From Bradyrhizobium sp. LMTR 3 (lineage in GTDB: Bacteria > Pseudomonadota > Alphaproteobacteria > Rhizobiales > Xanthobacteraceae): a stretch of DNA of 64,000 nt. Both the position numbers and the translations under genes were made by a program. Positions 26,401-34,201 of this stretch are shown one piece after another. The stretch lies in contig NZ_MAXC01000017.1 of assembly GCF_001693485.1 (NCBI RefSeq), positions 1 through 64,000 on the forward strand, written 5' to 3'. The first letter of the stretch is position 1. Each line of letters starts with the position of its first letter. A model generated the notes under the pieces. It saw only the letters and a program-made list of their open reading frames with translations. It had not been told where the DNA came from and searched no databases.

Positions 26401-26850
26401 GGTTTTACCTCATGTTATTAAAGTTACAGGGAAATTTGCCTTTAACATTATACGATTCTGAAGCGGTTAAGTGAACCGGTTAGCGCAAAAGGTGAGATCC
26501 TTCTCCGCGAGCCCGGAACTCCTAGCATCTTCTTTTGGTCCGCGCCTCTGCGACGAAAAGAACCGGCGGGCCTGCATTCGATGGCGGAAGCCAGATTTGG
26601 GAGCCATCCTTTTGTTTTCACAACCGTTCCACTCTTTTGCCGTCGCTGCCCCGATATTGCCTTTTATCGCCCGCATCACGCCGGGCCGCTTTTTGCACCC
26701 GGGAATGCATTGGTCTGAACCGTGACCGACCTCACAGCGACCAATTGGCAACCATGTAAAAATCAGGGAATGCGGGTTTCGAATCGTTAACCGCTCGTTC
26801 ATGGCCCGTATGGAAATGCTGAACTGGAATTGAAATCGAGAAGTGCAACT
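26401..26850. other. Long intergenic region, no gene
   Basis: 450 bases between two divergent genes. The first 60 bases beside the peroxiredoxin are AT-rich (TTTAACATTATACGATTCTG) and probably hold its promoter. No conserved hairpin or small ORF with an SD is seen in the rest. Confidence 0.35.
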
Positions 26851-27420
26851 ATGTCTGCCGCGACTGCCGTGCCCGCTGAAATATCTCTCCAACCATCCTG
26901 CCGCAAGACCGCCGCTGATGCGCTCACCATCGTTCGCGATGGCGTCATCACCGGCGAAGGTCCCACGACCAGGGGTCGCATCCATTTCTCCCGCGCGCTT
27001 GATGCCGATGACGCCGCGTGGTGCGCGCGCATCCTCACCGTAAGCGCGGTTGATCATGAGCCGGTGAGCCGCGCCGAAATCGAAGCGTTGTTCGAAATCA
27101 GCGATGCGGCTGCGGAACGCACCGACGACGGACGTTTCGACGATTTGCTGGCCAAGGCGGTCGCCCACCATGCCGCCTCCGAGTCCGGCCTGCCGGTGCC
27201 GCCGCGCACGGTGGCGCTGTCGCCGGATACGCCGATCGAGAGCTGGGCGCCGGTGAAGGCCGCCAACATCGACACGAAGGTGCTGGAATGGATCGCCAGC
27301 GAGATGCGCGGCAAGCGCCACAGCAATCATCGCCTTGCCGCGCTGGTCGCCACCCTGGTCGGCGCCGCCGCGCTGCCGCTCGCACAACTGCCGGGCATGC
27401 TGGATATGGGGCTGCTGTAG
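26851..27420 (+). CDS. Conserved-looking hypothetical cytosolic/membrane-tail protein
   Basis: 189 residues. The N-terminal ~150 residues are soluble, alpha-helical and acidic (VSRAEIEALFEISDAAAERT, FDDLLAKAVAHHAA). The C-terminal ~30 (LAALVATLVGAAALPLAQLP) can form a membrane anchor. Some resemblance in pattern to TerB-like helical bundles, too weak to claim. Function unknown. Confidence 0.65.
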   Translation: MSAATAVPAEISLQPSCRKTAADALTIVRDGVITGEGPTTRGRIHFSRALDADDAAWCARILTVSAVDHEPVSRAEIEALFEISDAAAERTDDGRFDDLLAKAVAHHAASESGLPVPPRTVALSPDTPIESWAPVKAANIDTKVLEWIASEMRGKRHSNHRLAALVATLVGAAALPLAQLPGMLDMGLL

Positions 27421-27484
27421 GTCATATCTCGGCTATCCAGTACGCTGCTGCTTCTCGGTTCAATCATTAGCGTCGCTGGGATAC

Positions 27485-27512
27485 TGGTCGCCCGGTCAAG
27501 CCGGGCGATGAC
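27485..27512. repeat. REP-like hairpin
   Basis: CGCCCGG (27489-27495), TCAAG loop, CCGGGCG (27501-27507), followed by ATGACA. The preceding text (ATCCAGTACGCTG at about 27435) matches the arm found at 9917-9929, so this is another member of the family. Confidence 0.55.
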
Positions 27513-27635
27513 AGGTGAGTATGCGTTCGCGATCTCGCCACGCATTGCGCCCGAGGTGACTAAAAGGGGTGCTGGGACACTGATAGGGCGAGTCAGGGGG
27601 TTAAATCTCACCCCGGCATCCCCATATAGCCTCTC

Positions 27636-27785
27636 ATGGCACAATGGAAATCATCGACCACCCGGCAACCACCGATGACGAAGGATGAGTTGCGCCTGAT
27701 GCTGGCCGAGGCGGTCCGCAACACGCAGCCGATTGCGGATCACGGGCCGAAAGGCTCCCCAAAGGCCGACGACGATCAGCCCTAG
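27636..27785 (+). CDS. Short hypothetical ORF
   Basis: 49 residues: MAQWKSSTTRQPPMTKDELR then LMLAEAVRNTQPIADHGPKG. Hydrophilic with one amphipathic helix. No strong SD is present, so coding is doubtful. An internal ATG (MTKDELRL) is possible. Confidence 0.3.
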   Translation: MAQWKSSTTRQPPMTKDELRLMLAEAVRNTQPIADHGPKGSPKADDDQP

Positions 27786-27899
27786 CTGGCCGCCAGCGGC
27801 TCGCCGCTCATTCGCAAGCTTTAAGAAACGAACCAAGGCGCGGCGGTTGATGCCGATCCCGACAGCTTGGTCCAATCAGACGTTCACAAAGGATAGCGG

Positions 27900-28139
27900 A
27901 TGCGGATAGCTGCCAAGCCCACCGAACAAGAGATCACCGAGGGGCCGCAATCGGTATCCTTTCAGATCGCGAACGGGAACGCGCGGCAGCGCTGCGTTCT
28001 GCAAACCGGGCTGCCGACCAAGGCTCTGGCCCAAAAATTTCTTCTCGCAAATTGGCCTGTTATCGAAAAGATGGCGCGCGACGCGCTCGCGGCCGGAAGT
28101 CTTGAAGACGGCCAGATCAAACTCGTCATGGCGGCCTGA
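27900..28139 (+). CDS. Small hypothetical protein
   Basis: 79 residues: an N-terminal beta segment with SVSFQIANGNARQRCVLQT, then LPTKALAQKFLLANWPVIEK and a C-terminal helix. Basic-acidic balanced and soluble. Precedes the winged-helix mini-protein by 42 bases in the same direction, so the two may form an operon. No family recognised. Confidence 0.5.
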   Translation: MRIAAKPTEQEITEGPQSVSFQIANGNARQRCVLQTGLPTKALAQKFLLANWPVIEKMARDALAAGSLEDGQIKLVMAA

Positions 28140-28181
28140 GCAGCTCACTATCAACGCCAATTTTGGATTGCAGGAGCAGTC

Positions 28182-28361
28182 ATGCTGAAAGATCGCGAGA
28201 ATATCCTCAATGCGCTTCGCGAGAAGCCGCTCAAGGCCTACCAACTCATGAGGCGTGCCAATCTTCCGAATGAGGAGGCCTGCCAATCCCTGCTTCTGAA
28301 GATGCGCGACGAAGGTCTGGTGAAATTCGACATCCACAAGGGGCTATGGCTCATCGGATAG
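28182..28361 (+). CDS. 59-residue winged-helix mini-protein
   Basis: MLKDRENILNALREKPLKAY starts a compact HTH: QLMRRANLPNEEACQSLLLK is helix-turn-helix, and MRDEGLVKFDIHKGLWLIG is the wing. AGGAG five bases before the ATG gives good translation support. A DNA-binding role is likely from the fold pattern alone; target unknown. Confidence 0.6.
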   Translation: MLKDRENILNALREKPLKAYQLMRRANLPNEEACQSLLLKMRDEGLVKFDIHKGLWLIG

Positions 28362-28380
28362 TCAGATGAATGCGGCAGGG

Positions 28381-28561
28381 TTATTTCCCCGCCGTTTTCT
28401 GTTTTCCGCCGTTCACTTCCAGCCCAAACGTACGGCCGGGAAAACCCGCTTGGCCGCCGTGGCGCCGACGTCGGCGTTGCTGACGGGGAGGGGGTCGACA
28501 TAGCCTGATTTGAAGTCGGGCCCGATCCCCGCCATGAAATTCAAGCTATCGCCCGGCTGAA
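28381..28561 (-). pseudogene. Alkaline phosphatase/nucleotide pyrophosphatase C-terminal remnant
   Basis: On the minus strand one frame gives NFMAGIGPDFKSGYVDPLPV and SNADVGATAAKR, the pattern near the C-terminus of alkaline phosphatase-family nucleotide pyrophosphatases. After a frameshift the tail continues GFPGRTFGLEVNGGKQKTAG-K and a stop. The connecting residues and the whole catalytic domain are gone. It is a relic occupying the 366-base gap. Confidence 0.5.
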
Positions 28562-28680
28562 CGATCCGCCGTCGCCTCCCGTTTGGTTTTGCTCTGCGAC
28601 AGGATTGTTACTTTGCGCGGAACCGGTCTCAAGGGCAGGAAGCACCGGCGAGCCTGGCAAAAACCTGCTTGGAAACACAT

Positions 28681-28705
28681 GGAAACATTGCAGCCTGATG
28701 TCGTT
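28681..28705 (+). promoter_or_regulatory. EcfG-like promoter of CsbD-like gene
   Basis: GGAAA (28681-28685), 16-base spacer, CGTT (28702-28705). One mismatch from GGAAC-N16-CGTT, 22 bases before the start of a stress-family gene. Confidence 0.5.
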
Positions 28706-28727
28706 CTCCGATGGAAGGAGGCCCGCC

Positions 28728-29006
28728 ATGAGCAAGTTTCATGAGAAGGTCGAGGCCCAGACCAAACAGATCATCGGGCAAATGCTCGGCGACGAACTGC
28801 TGGTTCGGGAAGGCAAGGAGCAACATCGGCAGGCGACAGAGCCCGAACCGACTGATCCCGGATCATCCAATGGCAGCGATGATCAGGGCATCATCCGTGA
28901 TCAACGGGGACAGGAGCAACCCAAGGACAAGGAACGCGCCCAGCGCGTGAGCCGGGTCGATCGCGGCGGCGATCCGCCCGGCAAGAAGACTTCAGGCGAT
29001 CGCTAA
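28728..29006 (+). CDS. CsbD-like stress protein
   Basis: 92 residues. The N-terminal MSKFHEKVEAQTKQIIGQML and GDELLVREGKEQHR follow the CsbD pattern (K-x-K-E-x-x-G-x-x-x-G-D-x-x-L-x-x-E-G-K). The rest is a disordered, highly charged Gln/Asp/Arg tail. AAGGAGG is six bases before the ATG. CsbD proteins are abundant general-stress proteins of unknown biochemistry; an EcfG-like promoter precedes it. Confidence 0.75.
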   Translation: MSKFHEKVEAQTKQIIGQMLGDELLVREGKEQHRQATEPEPTDPGSSNGSDDQGIIRDQRGQEQPKDKERAQRVSRVDRGGDPPGKKTSGDR

Positions 29007-29028
29007 ACAAGGCAATCGCCAAACAAGA

Positions 29029-29058
29029 GAAGAGGCGGTGTTGGACCGCCTCTTCTTC
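29029..29058. terminator. Bidirectional terminator
   Basis: Perfect 11-bp stem GAAGAGGCGGT / ACCGCCTCTTC with loop GTTGG, followed by TTC on the plus side and CTTGTTTGG on the minus side. It lies between two convergent genes (stops at 29006 and 29074) and can serve both. Confidence 0.65.
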
Positions 29059-29073
29059 AATGCTCGTTGTTCG

Positions 29074-29412
29074 CTACTGACAGATATGGCGCCGGCCGTC
29101 CGCACCGATGAATGTCGTGCCGGGTTGACAGACGAAGCCGCTATTGTAGTAGCGCGGCCCGTAGCCATAATTGTAGGCGTAGACGTCGTTTCGGAACGGC
29201 GCCGTCGCAATCGCGCCGGCCGTTCCGATCGCGCCGCCAACCACGCCGGCGGCTACTTCGCCCGGCCAGAATCCGCTGTGTCCATGATAAACCCGGTCCT
29301 GGGTCTGCGGCTTACGGATCGCATCCGACCGTCCGTGAGCATCCTGCGCCAGTGCAGGCGCTGCGACCGCAGTCGAAAAAACCGCCGCTGCGGCTAGGAG
29401 CTTCAAGTTCAT
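29074..29412 (-). CDS. Exported hypothetical protein, glycine-zipper type
   Basis: 112 residues. Signal peptide MNLKLLAAAAVFSTAVAAPALA, then a glycine-rich membrane-inserting segment GEVAAGVVGGAIGTAGAIA. The Tyr-rich tail ends PGTTFIGADGRRHICQ, resembling the tail of the protein at 21656. SD GGAGG six bases from the ATG. An EcfG-type promoter lies directly upstream. Confidence 0.75.
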   Translation of the reverse strand: MNLKLLAAAAVFSTAVAAPALAQDAHGRSDAIRKPQTQDRVYHGHSGFWPGEVAAGVVGGAIGTAGAIATAPFRNDVYAYNYGYGPRYYNSGFVCQPGTTFIGADGRRHICQ

Positions 29413-29442
29413 GAGTTGCCTCCGTTGTACCAACAGAGGGCC

Positions 29443-29467
29443 AACCGGGGGCGCCTGCGACCGTTCC
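29443..29467 (-). promoter_or_regulatory. EcfG-like promoter, leftward
   Basis: Minus strand GGAAC, 16-base spacer, GGTT, 31 bases before the exported protein's start. -35 exact, -10 one base off CGTT. Confidence 0.55.
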
Positions 29468-29588
29468 GATATCGTGATCGATACGCTTCAAACGGATGTG
29501 AGGTTTCAGTTCCAGATTCGGCTCTTCGGGAACGATGCCCCGTAGAGCCGATTGACCGGGGGAAGCTCACTCTCAGGCCGAGGTCGTC

Positions 29589-30041
29589 ATGAAGAGCAAA
29601 CGTATCGGCGCCGATGATGAGGCGCGGGTTCACGTCGTCATTCTGGACACCGGCGAGGAGGCGTTTACCGCGCTCACCCGGTTCGCAGCCGAATCCGGGA
29701 TTTTCGCGGCCTCGCTGACTGCGATCGGTGCCTTCGAACGGGCGACGGTCGGCTGGTTCGACGTCGCCGCGAAGAACTACCGGAAGATCGAGGTCGACGA
29801 GCAGTGCGAAGTCCTCAGCGCGATCGGCGACGTGGCCGCCGGCGATGACGGCAAGCCCAGCCTGCACGTTCACGTCGTGCTCGGCCTTGCCGACGGCTCG
29901 ACGCGCGGCGGTCATCTGTTGGCAGCAACCGTCAGGCCGACGCTCGAAGTGATCTTGACCGAAGCGCCGGCAGCGCTTCGACGCAAGAAGAGGCCCGACC
30001 TCGGCATTGCCCTGATCGATCTTGCGGCCGGGAGCGGGTAG
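29589..30041 (+). CDS. PPC/DUF296 domain protein
   Basis: 150 residues, a single PPC domain: HVVILDTGEEAFTALTRFAA, GIFAASLTAIGAFERATVGW, HVHVVLGLADGSTRGGHLL. The His-x-His and GGH residues match the metal/ligand site of bacterial DUF296 trimers related to plant AT-hook PPC proteins. No AT-hook is present, so DNA binding is uncertain. It sits among stress genes. Confidence 0.85.
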   Translation: MKSKRIGADDEARVHVVILDTGEEAFTALTRFAAESGIFAASLTAIGAFERATVGWFDVAAKNYRKIEVDEQCEVLSAIGDVAAGDDGKPSLHVHVVLGLADGSTRGGHLLAATVRPTLEVILTEAPAALRRKKRPDLGIALIDLAAGSG

Positions 30042-30062
30042 CGCCTCCGACGAACGCCTTTA

Positions 30063-30088
30063 GGAACCAATTCATTCGGTCCCATGTT
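30063..30088 (+). promoter_or_regulatory. EcfG-like promoter of ferritin-like gene
   Basis: GGAAC (30063-30067), 17-base spacer, TGTT (30085-30088), 28 bases before the start of the DUF892 gene. Confidence 0.5.
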
Positions 30089-30116
30089 GTCAGCGCACCC
30101 ATCAATGGAGGAAGCC

Positions 30117-30608
30117 ATGCCTGACAAAGACCTGAATGAATTGTTCCTGGATACGCTGAAGGACATATACTACGCCGAGAAGCAGATCCTGAAGGCGCTG
30201 CCGAAAATGGCGAAGGCTGCCACCTCGGACAAGCTGCGGGCCGCCTTCGAAAAGCACCACGAAGAGACCGAGGAGCAGGTCGAAAGGCTGGAAGAGATAT
30301 TTGAGCTTCTCGGCAAGCCAGCGCGCGGCAAGAAGTGCGAAGCGATCGAGGGCATCATCGACGAAGGCAAGGACATTATGGAGCAGTATGCCGACACGCC
30401 CGCGCTCGATGCCGGCCTGTTGGCCGCCGCTCAGTCGGTCGAGCATTACGAGATTTCTCGTTACGGCACCCTGAAAGCCTGGGCACAAAAGCTCAACAAT
30501 CCGCAAGCCGTGAAGCTGATCGATCAGACGCTCGCCGAAGAGAAGAAGACCGACGAAACCCTGACCAAGATCGCGGAGACCGAAGTCAATTACGAGGCCG
30601 CGGCATAG
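30117..30608 (+). CDS. DUF892 ferritin-like protein (YciF/YciE type)
   Basis: 163 residues forming a four-helix bundle. Likely di-iron ligands lie in DIYYAEKQIL, KHHEETEEQVERLEEIF and SVEHYEISRYGTL (Glu/His pattern), plus a late Glu. GGAGG is five bases from the ATG. Family members are induced by osmotic, oxidative and general stress; ferroxidase activity is inferred. Confidence 0.9.
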   Translation: MPDKDLNELFLDTLKDIYYAEKQILKALPKMAKAATSDKLRAAFEKHHEETEEQVERLEEIFELLGKPARGKKCEAIEGIIDEGKDIMEQYADTPALDAGLLAAAQSVEHYEISRYGTLKAWAQKLNNPQAVKLIDQTLAEEKKTDETLTKIAETEVNYEAAA

Positions 30609-30853
30609 AGCCGTCGGCGCCCAGGTTAGCACCTTGGCAATCTGTCTCGACTTCCGGACCGGAGCCTCATAGCTCCCGCCGGAGTTCGAGACCGTAAGGA
30701 GACACGGCAGCAAAACGATCGCCGAGGTAGTAGTTTCGTAGTAGTTTCGCGGGTCAAACAAATTTTTTGTGCGCCGGGCGCCGGCGTAAGCAAACGTTTA
30801 GCCGTAGCCCGTAAAATGCCGGCATCAACTTCTGCAGTAACCTCTGGTTAGTC

Positions 30854-31381
30854 ATGCGCCTTCTGCCGATGAAAGAGCCGGACAGGTCCTGGCGGTCGAT
30901 CAAGGGCCAGTGGAAGAAGGACGCCGAAAGCGTCGGCGAGGACTTTTCGACCTTTTCGACGGGAAGCTATGCGGCCTATGACGGGTTGACCAAGGAAGGC
31001 GATCACCCCAGCCTGTACTGCCTGTCCGACGGCGAGCGCATCCATGCGGCCTGCCAGGTCAGCCGCTTGATGATGAGCAAATTTCCGGATCCCATCCTCC
31101 GTGCGCGCTTTATCCTGGTGTCGCCGGTTTACGAGCTCGGCATCGCCGATGCCGGGCAGTACGCCCAGACGATGGTGGCGCTGTTCTCGGGCATCGTATG
31201 GCTGTCGAGGGATACGATGTCGGCGAACCACATCCGGTTTTTCCTGCGCAGTCCCGGAGACTCGCAGTTTTTTGCGGCGCTGCAGGCGTCGACGCCGGGC
31301 TCGCTGTTTTCGAAATTCACGATCGACGGCGCGCTGATCGAGTGCAGTCTCAAGGAAGACGAGATGGCGGAATCCGCCTGA
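30854..31381 (+). CDS. Hypothetical protein upstream of GGDEF-EAL gene
   Basis: 175 residues, soluble, no signal peptide. Patterns include ARFILVSPVYELGIADAGQY and WLSRDTMSANHIRFFLRSPG, suggesting an alpha/beta domain. Unrecognised. It lies 93 bases upstream of the c-di-GMP protein in the same direction and could be co-expressed. A second start at residue 6 (30869) is possible. Confidence 0.6.
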   Translation: MRLLPMKEPDRSWRSIKGQWKKDAESVGEDFSTFSTGSYAAYDGLTKEGDHPSLYCLSDGERIHAACQVSRLMMSKFPDPILRARFILVSPVYELGIADAGQYAQTMVALFSGIVWLSRDTMSANHIRFFLRSPGDSQFFAALQASTPGSLFSKFTIDGALIECSLKEDEMAESA

Positions 31382-31474
31382 TTCTGCGGTCGCTTTAACC
31401 TCCCGATAACTCATTTTGCTAACGCCCCCTTGGCTTGTGGTCCCTACAACACGCGCCTGTTGGGGGCAGCGAAA

Positions 31475-34195
31475 ATGCTGAATGATCCATCGGACGACGT
31501 CATCGCGGAGAGCCAGCCGCTGTTCGGTCGCGGCATGCCGTGGCGGATCAGGCTGGGCGCGATTCAGTGGCTGATCCTGAGTGCCGCAGGGCTCGTCATC
31601 GCGATCATGCTCGGCACCGGCTATTTCGCCATGCAGTACCGCGAGCGGGCGCTGGAAGTCGCCGAGCGCGAACTCAACAACAGCGCGCTCTTGCTGTCAC
31701 GGCATTTCGACCAGCAACTGAACGATCTCCAGCACGTGCATGAGGACGTCGTATCCGGCATGCGGGCCGACGGGGTCGATACGTCGGAAAAATTCGAACA
31801 GAGGATGTCGACCTTAAGTGCGCACGAAATGCTGCGCACAAAGCTTTCGGCGCTGCCCCATGTCGGCGCGCTGAACCTGTGGAACGTCAAGGGATGGCTG
31901 ATCAATTCCTCCGAGATGTGGCCGGTTCCCGATCTCAGCATCGCGGACCGTCAGTACTTCAAGGAGTTCACGTCGGGAAAACCGACCGCCGATGTGATCG
32001 TCGAGCCGGTCGTCAGCAAGGTGACGAGAAACTGGACTACGCTATTTGCGCGCAAGATCGTCGGCCGCAATGGCGAGATCATCGGATTTGCCAGCCGCGG
32101 CGTCGAACCTTCGCATTTCGAGGCCTTTGTCGGATCGCTGGAGCTCAACAGAGATACCGCGATCTCGATGATTCACCGCAACGGAACCATCATAGCCCGC
32201 TATCCGAAGGACGACAGCTTGATCGGCTTCAATGTCGCCGGAAGCGAAGCCTTTCGACGCGCGCTGGCCGTCGATGGCAACATATCCGGGCGCTTCACCA
32301 GCGCAAGGCTGGCGGAGGACAAGGTCGGCGCGGTCAAGTCGCTCATGCACTTCCCGATCCTGATCGTGGCGACTACCCGAACGGAGGCTGCGTTGGCCGA
32401 CTGGCGGGCGCAGACGAGGCTGCAATTTTTCGCGGCGGCGCTGGCGATCATCGTCGTGATCGGCATGGTCTTCCTGATCGTGCGTCAGCTCGGCCGCCAG
32501 CATGCCGCCGCGCAGCGCAAGCTTTCGGAGAAGAGCCAGCATCTCGACACCGCCATCAACAACATGACGCAGGGCCTGCTGCTGTTCGATTCCTCGGGCC
32601 GTCTCGTGATCTGCAACAGGCGCTATATCGATATGTTCGGGCTCTCGCCGGAAGTCGTCAAACCCGGCTGTCATCTGCGCGACCTGATCCGGCACCGCCA
32701 GGAACGCGGCTCCTTTCTCGGCGACGGCGACGCCTATTGCGACCGCTTCCTCGATCCCAACGGCAGCCTGGTTCAGGACACCGTGACCTCGACACCGGAC
32801 GGGCGCACGATCCGGCTGATCTTCAAGCGGTCGGCGGACGGCGGCTGGGCCGCGACGCTGGAAGACGTCACCGAAGGGCGGCGCGACCAGGCCAGGATCG
32901 AACATCTCGCCCACTACGACGCGCTGACCAATCTGCCGAACCGGACCCTGTTCCAGCGTCACGCGGAGGGACTGCTGCTGGAAACCGAGGGACGCGAGTT
33001 CGCGATCCTCTATATCGACATCGACGAGTTCAAGCGCATCAATGACACGCTGGGACATCTGATCGGCGACGAGTTCCTGAAGGGCGTGGCGGAGCGGTTG
33101 CGCCAGTCGGTCGGCGCTGAGGATTTCATCGCCCGCCTCGGCGGGGACGAATTCGCTATCCTTCAGCACGGCATCGAGAGCGCCGAGGACGTTCACGCGC
33201 TGGTCGCGCGGATCTATCAGGCGCTGCGTACCCCGTTCGACTGCCATGGCCATCAGCTTTCCAGCGATGCCAGCATCGGCATCGCGATTGCCCCGCGCGA
33301 CGGCTCGGACCTGCTCGATCTGCTGAAGAACGCCGATCTCGCCATGTATGCGGCGAAAGCCGCCGGCCGCAGGACCTATCGCTTCTTCGATCCGGAGATG
33401 GAGCAGCAGGCCAATCACCGCCGCGAGCTGGAGGCGGATTTGCGCGAGGCGCTGGTGCAGGGCGGGTTCGAACTGCACTATCAGCCGCAGGTCGATCTGC
33501 GCGGCGATTGCGTCACCGGCTGCGAGGCGTTATTGCGCTGGCGGCATCCGGTGCGCGGCATGATCTCGCCCGCCGATTTCGTGCCGGTCGCCGAGGAGAC
33601 CGGCCTGATCGAGGAGATCGGGCAGTGGGTGTTGCGTACCGCCTGTGCCGAAGCCGCAACCTGGCCGGCCCATATCCGCATCGCCGTCAACGTCTCGCCG
33701 ATCCAGTTCCGGTCTGAAACGCTGTCCGTGAAAGTTGCCGCTGTCCTTGCCGAGACGGGTCTCGATCCGCGCCGGCTGGAGCTGGAGATCACGGAAGCTG
33801 TTCTGATGGCGGACGACGACGCCGCGCTCGCGGCGCTGAACCAGCTCCGCGCGCTCGGCATTCACATCGCGCTCGACGATTTCGGCACCGGCTATTCCTC
33901 GCTGCAATATCTGCAGCGCTTCCCGTTCGACAAGATCAAGATCGACCGCTCCTTCGTCAAGGAAGTGACGCGCAACTCCTCGTCGGCCTCGATCATCCGC
34001 GCGGTGGTCAGCATCGCCGCCGACCGCAACATGATCACGACGGCCGAAGGCGTCGAGACGTTGCAGCAGCGCGAGACCGTGCAGAGTCTCGGATGCACGC
34101 AGATGCAGGGCTATCTGTTCAGCGCCGCGCGCCCTGCGCAGGAAATCCGCGCGCTCCTGGTATCGGGGGAGGCCGGCGTCGAGGCCGCGGCGTGA
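31475..34195 (+). CDS. Bifunctional GGDEF-EAL c-di-GMP protein with Cache and PAS
   Basis: 906 residues. TM1 about 33-53, periplasmic dCache-like sensor to about 305, TM2 about 312-335, PAS (IICNRR-type around 380), GGDEF with intact RLGGDEFAIL (about 554-563), EAL with CEALLRW (about 683) and DDFGTGYSS. The inhibitory RxxD site before GGDEF is absent (GAED there). Both catalytic motifs are intact, so either synthesis or degradation is possible. The start follows GGGGG; the frame opens at 31430. Confidence 0.92.
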   Translation: MLNDPSDDVIAESQPLFGRGMPWRIRLGAIQWLILSAAGLVIAIMLGTGYFAMQYRERALEVAERELNNSALLLSRHFDQQLNDLQHVHEDVVSGMRADGVDTSEKFEQRMSTLSAHEMLRTKLSALPHVGALNLWNVKGWLINSSEMWPVPDLSIADRQYFKEFTSGKPTADVIVEPVVSKVTRNWTTLFARKIVGRNGEIIGFASRGVEPSHFEAFVGSLELNRDTAISMIHRNGTIIARYPKDDSLIGFNVAGSEAFRRALAVDGNISGRFTSARLAEDKVGAVKSLMHFPILIVATTRTEAALADWRAQTRLQFFAAALAIIVVIGMVFLIVRQLGRQHAAAQRKLSEKSQHLDTAINNMTQGLLLFDSSGRLVICNRRYIDMFGLSPEVVKPGCHLRDLIRHRQERGSFLGDGDAYCDRFLDPNGSLVQDTVTSTPDGRTIRLIFKRSADGGWAATLEDVTEGRRDQARIEHLAHYDALTNLPNRTLFQRHAEGLLLETEGREFAILYIDIDEFKRINDTLGHLIGDEFLKGVAERLRQSVGAEDFIARLGGDEFAILQHGIESAEDVHALVARIYQALRTPFDCHGHQLSSDASIGIAIAPRDGSDLLDLLKNADLAMYAAKAAGRRTYRFFDPEMEQQANHRRELEADLREALVQGGFELHYQPQVDLRGDCVTGCEALLRWRHPVRGMISPADFVPVAEETGLIEEIGQWVLRTACAEAATWPAHIRIAVNVSPIQFRSETLSVKVAAVLAETGLDPRRLELEITEAVLMADDDAALAALNQLRALGIHIALDDFGTGYSSLQYLQRFPFDKIKIDRSFVKEVTRNSSSASIIRAVVSIAADRNMITTAEGVETLQQRETVQSLGCTQMQGYLFSAARPAQEIRALLVSGEAGVEAAA

Positions 34196-34201
34196 GCTTC
34201 G

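Noticed and set aside
26467..27387. 306-residue minus-strand frame
   Set aside because: Overlaps the hypothetical gene at 26851 and non-coding DNA; composition is shadow-like.
32042..33478. 478-residue minus-strand frame
   Set aside because: Shadow of the GGDEF-EAL gene.
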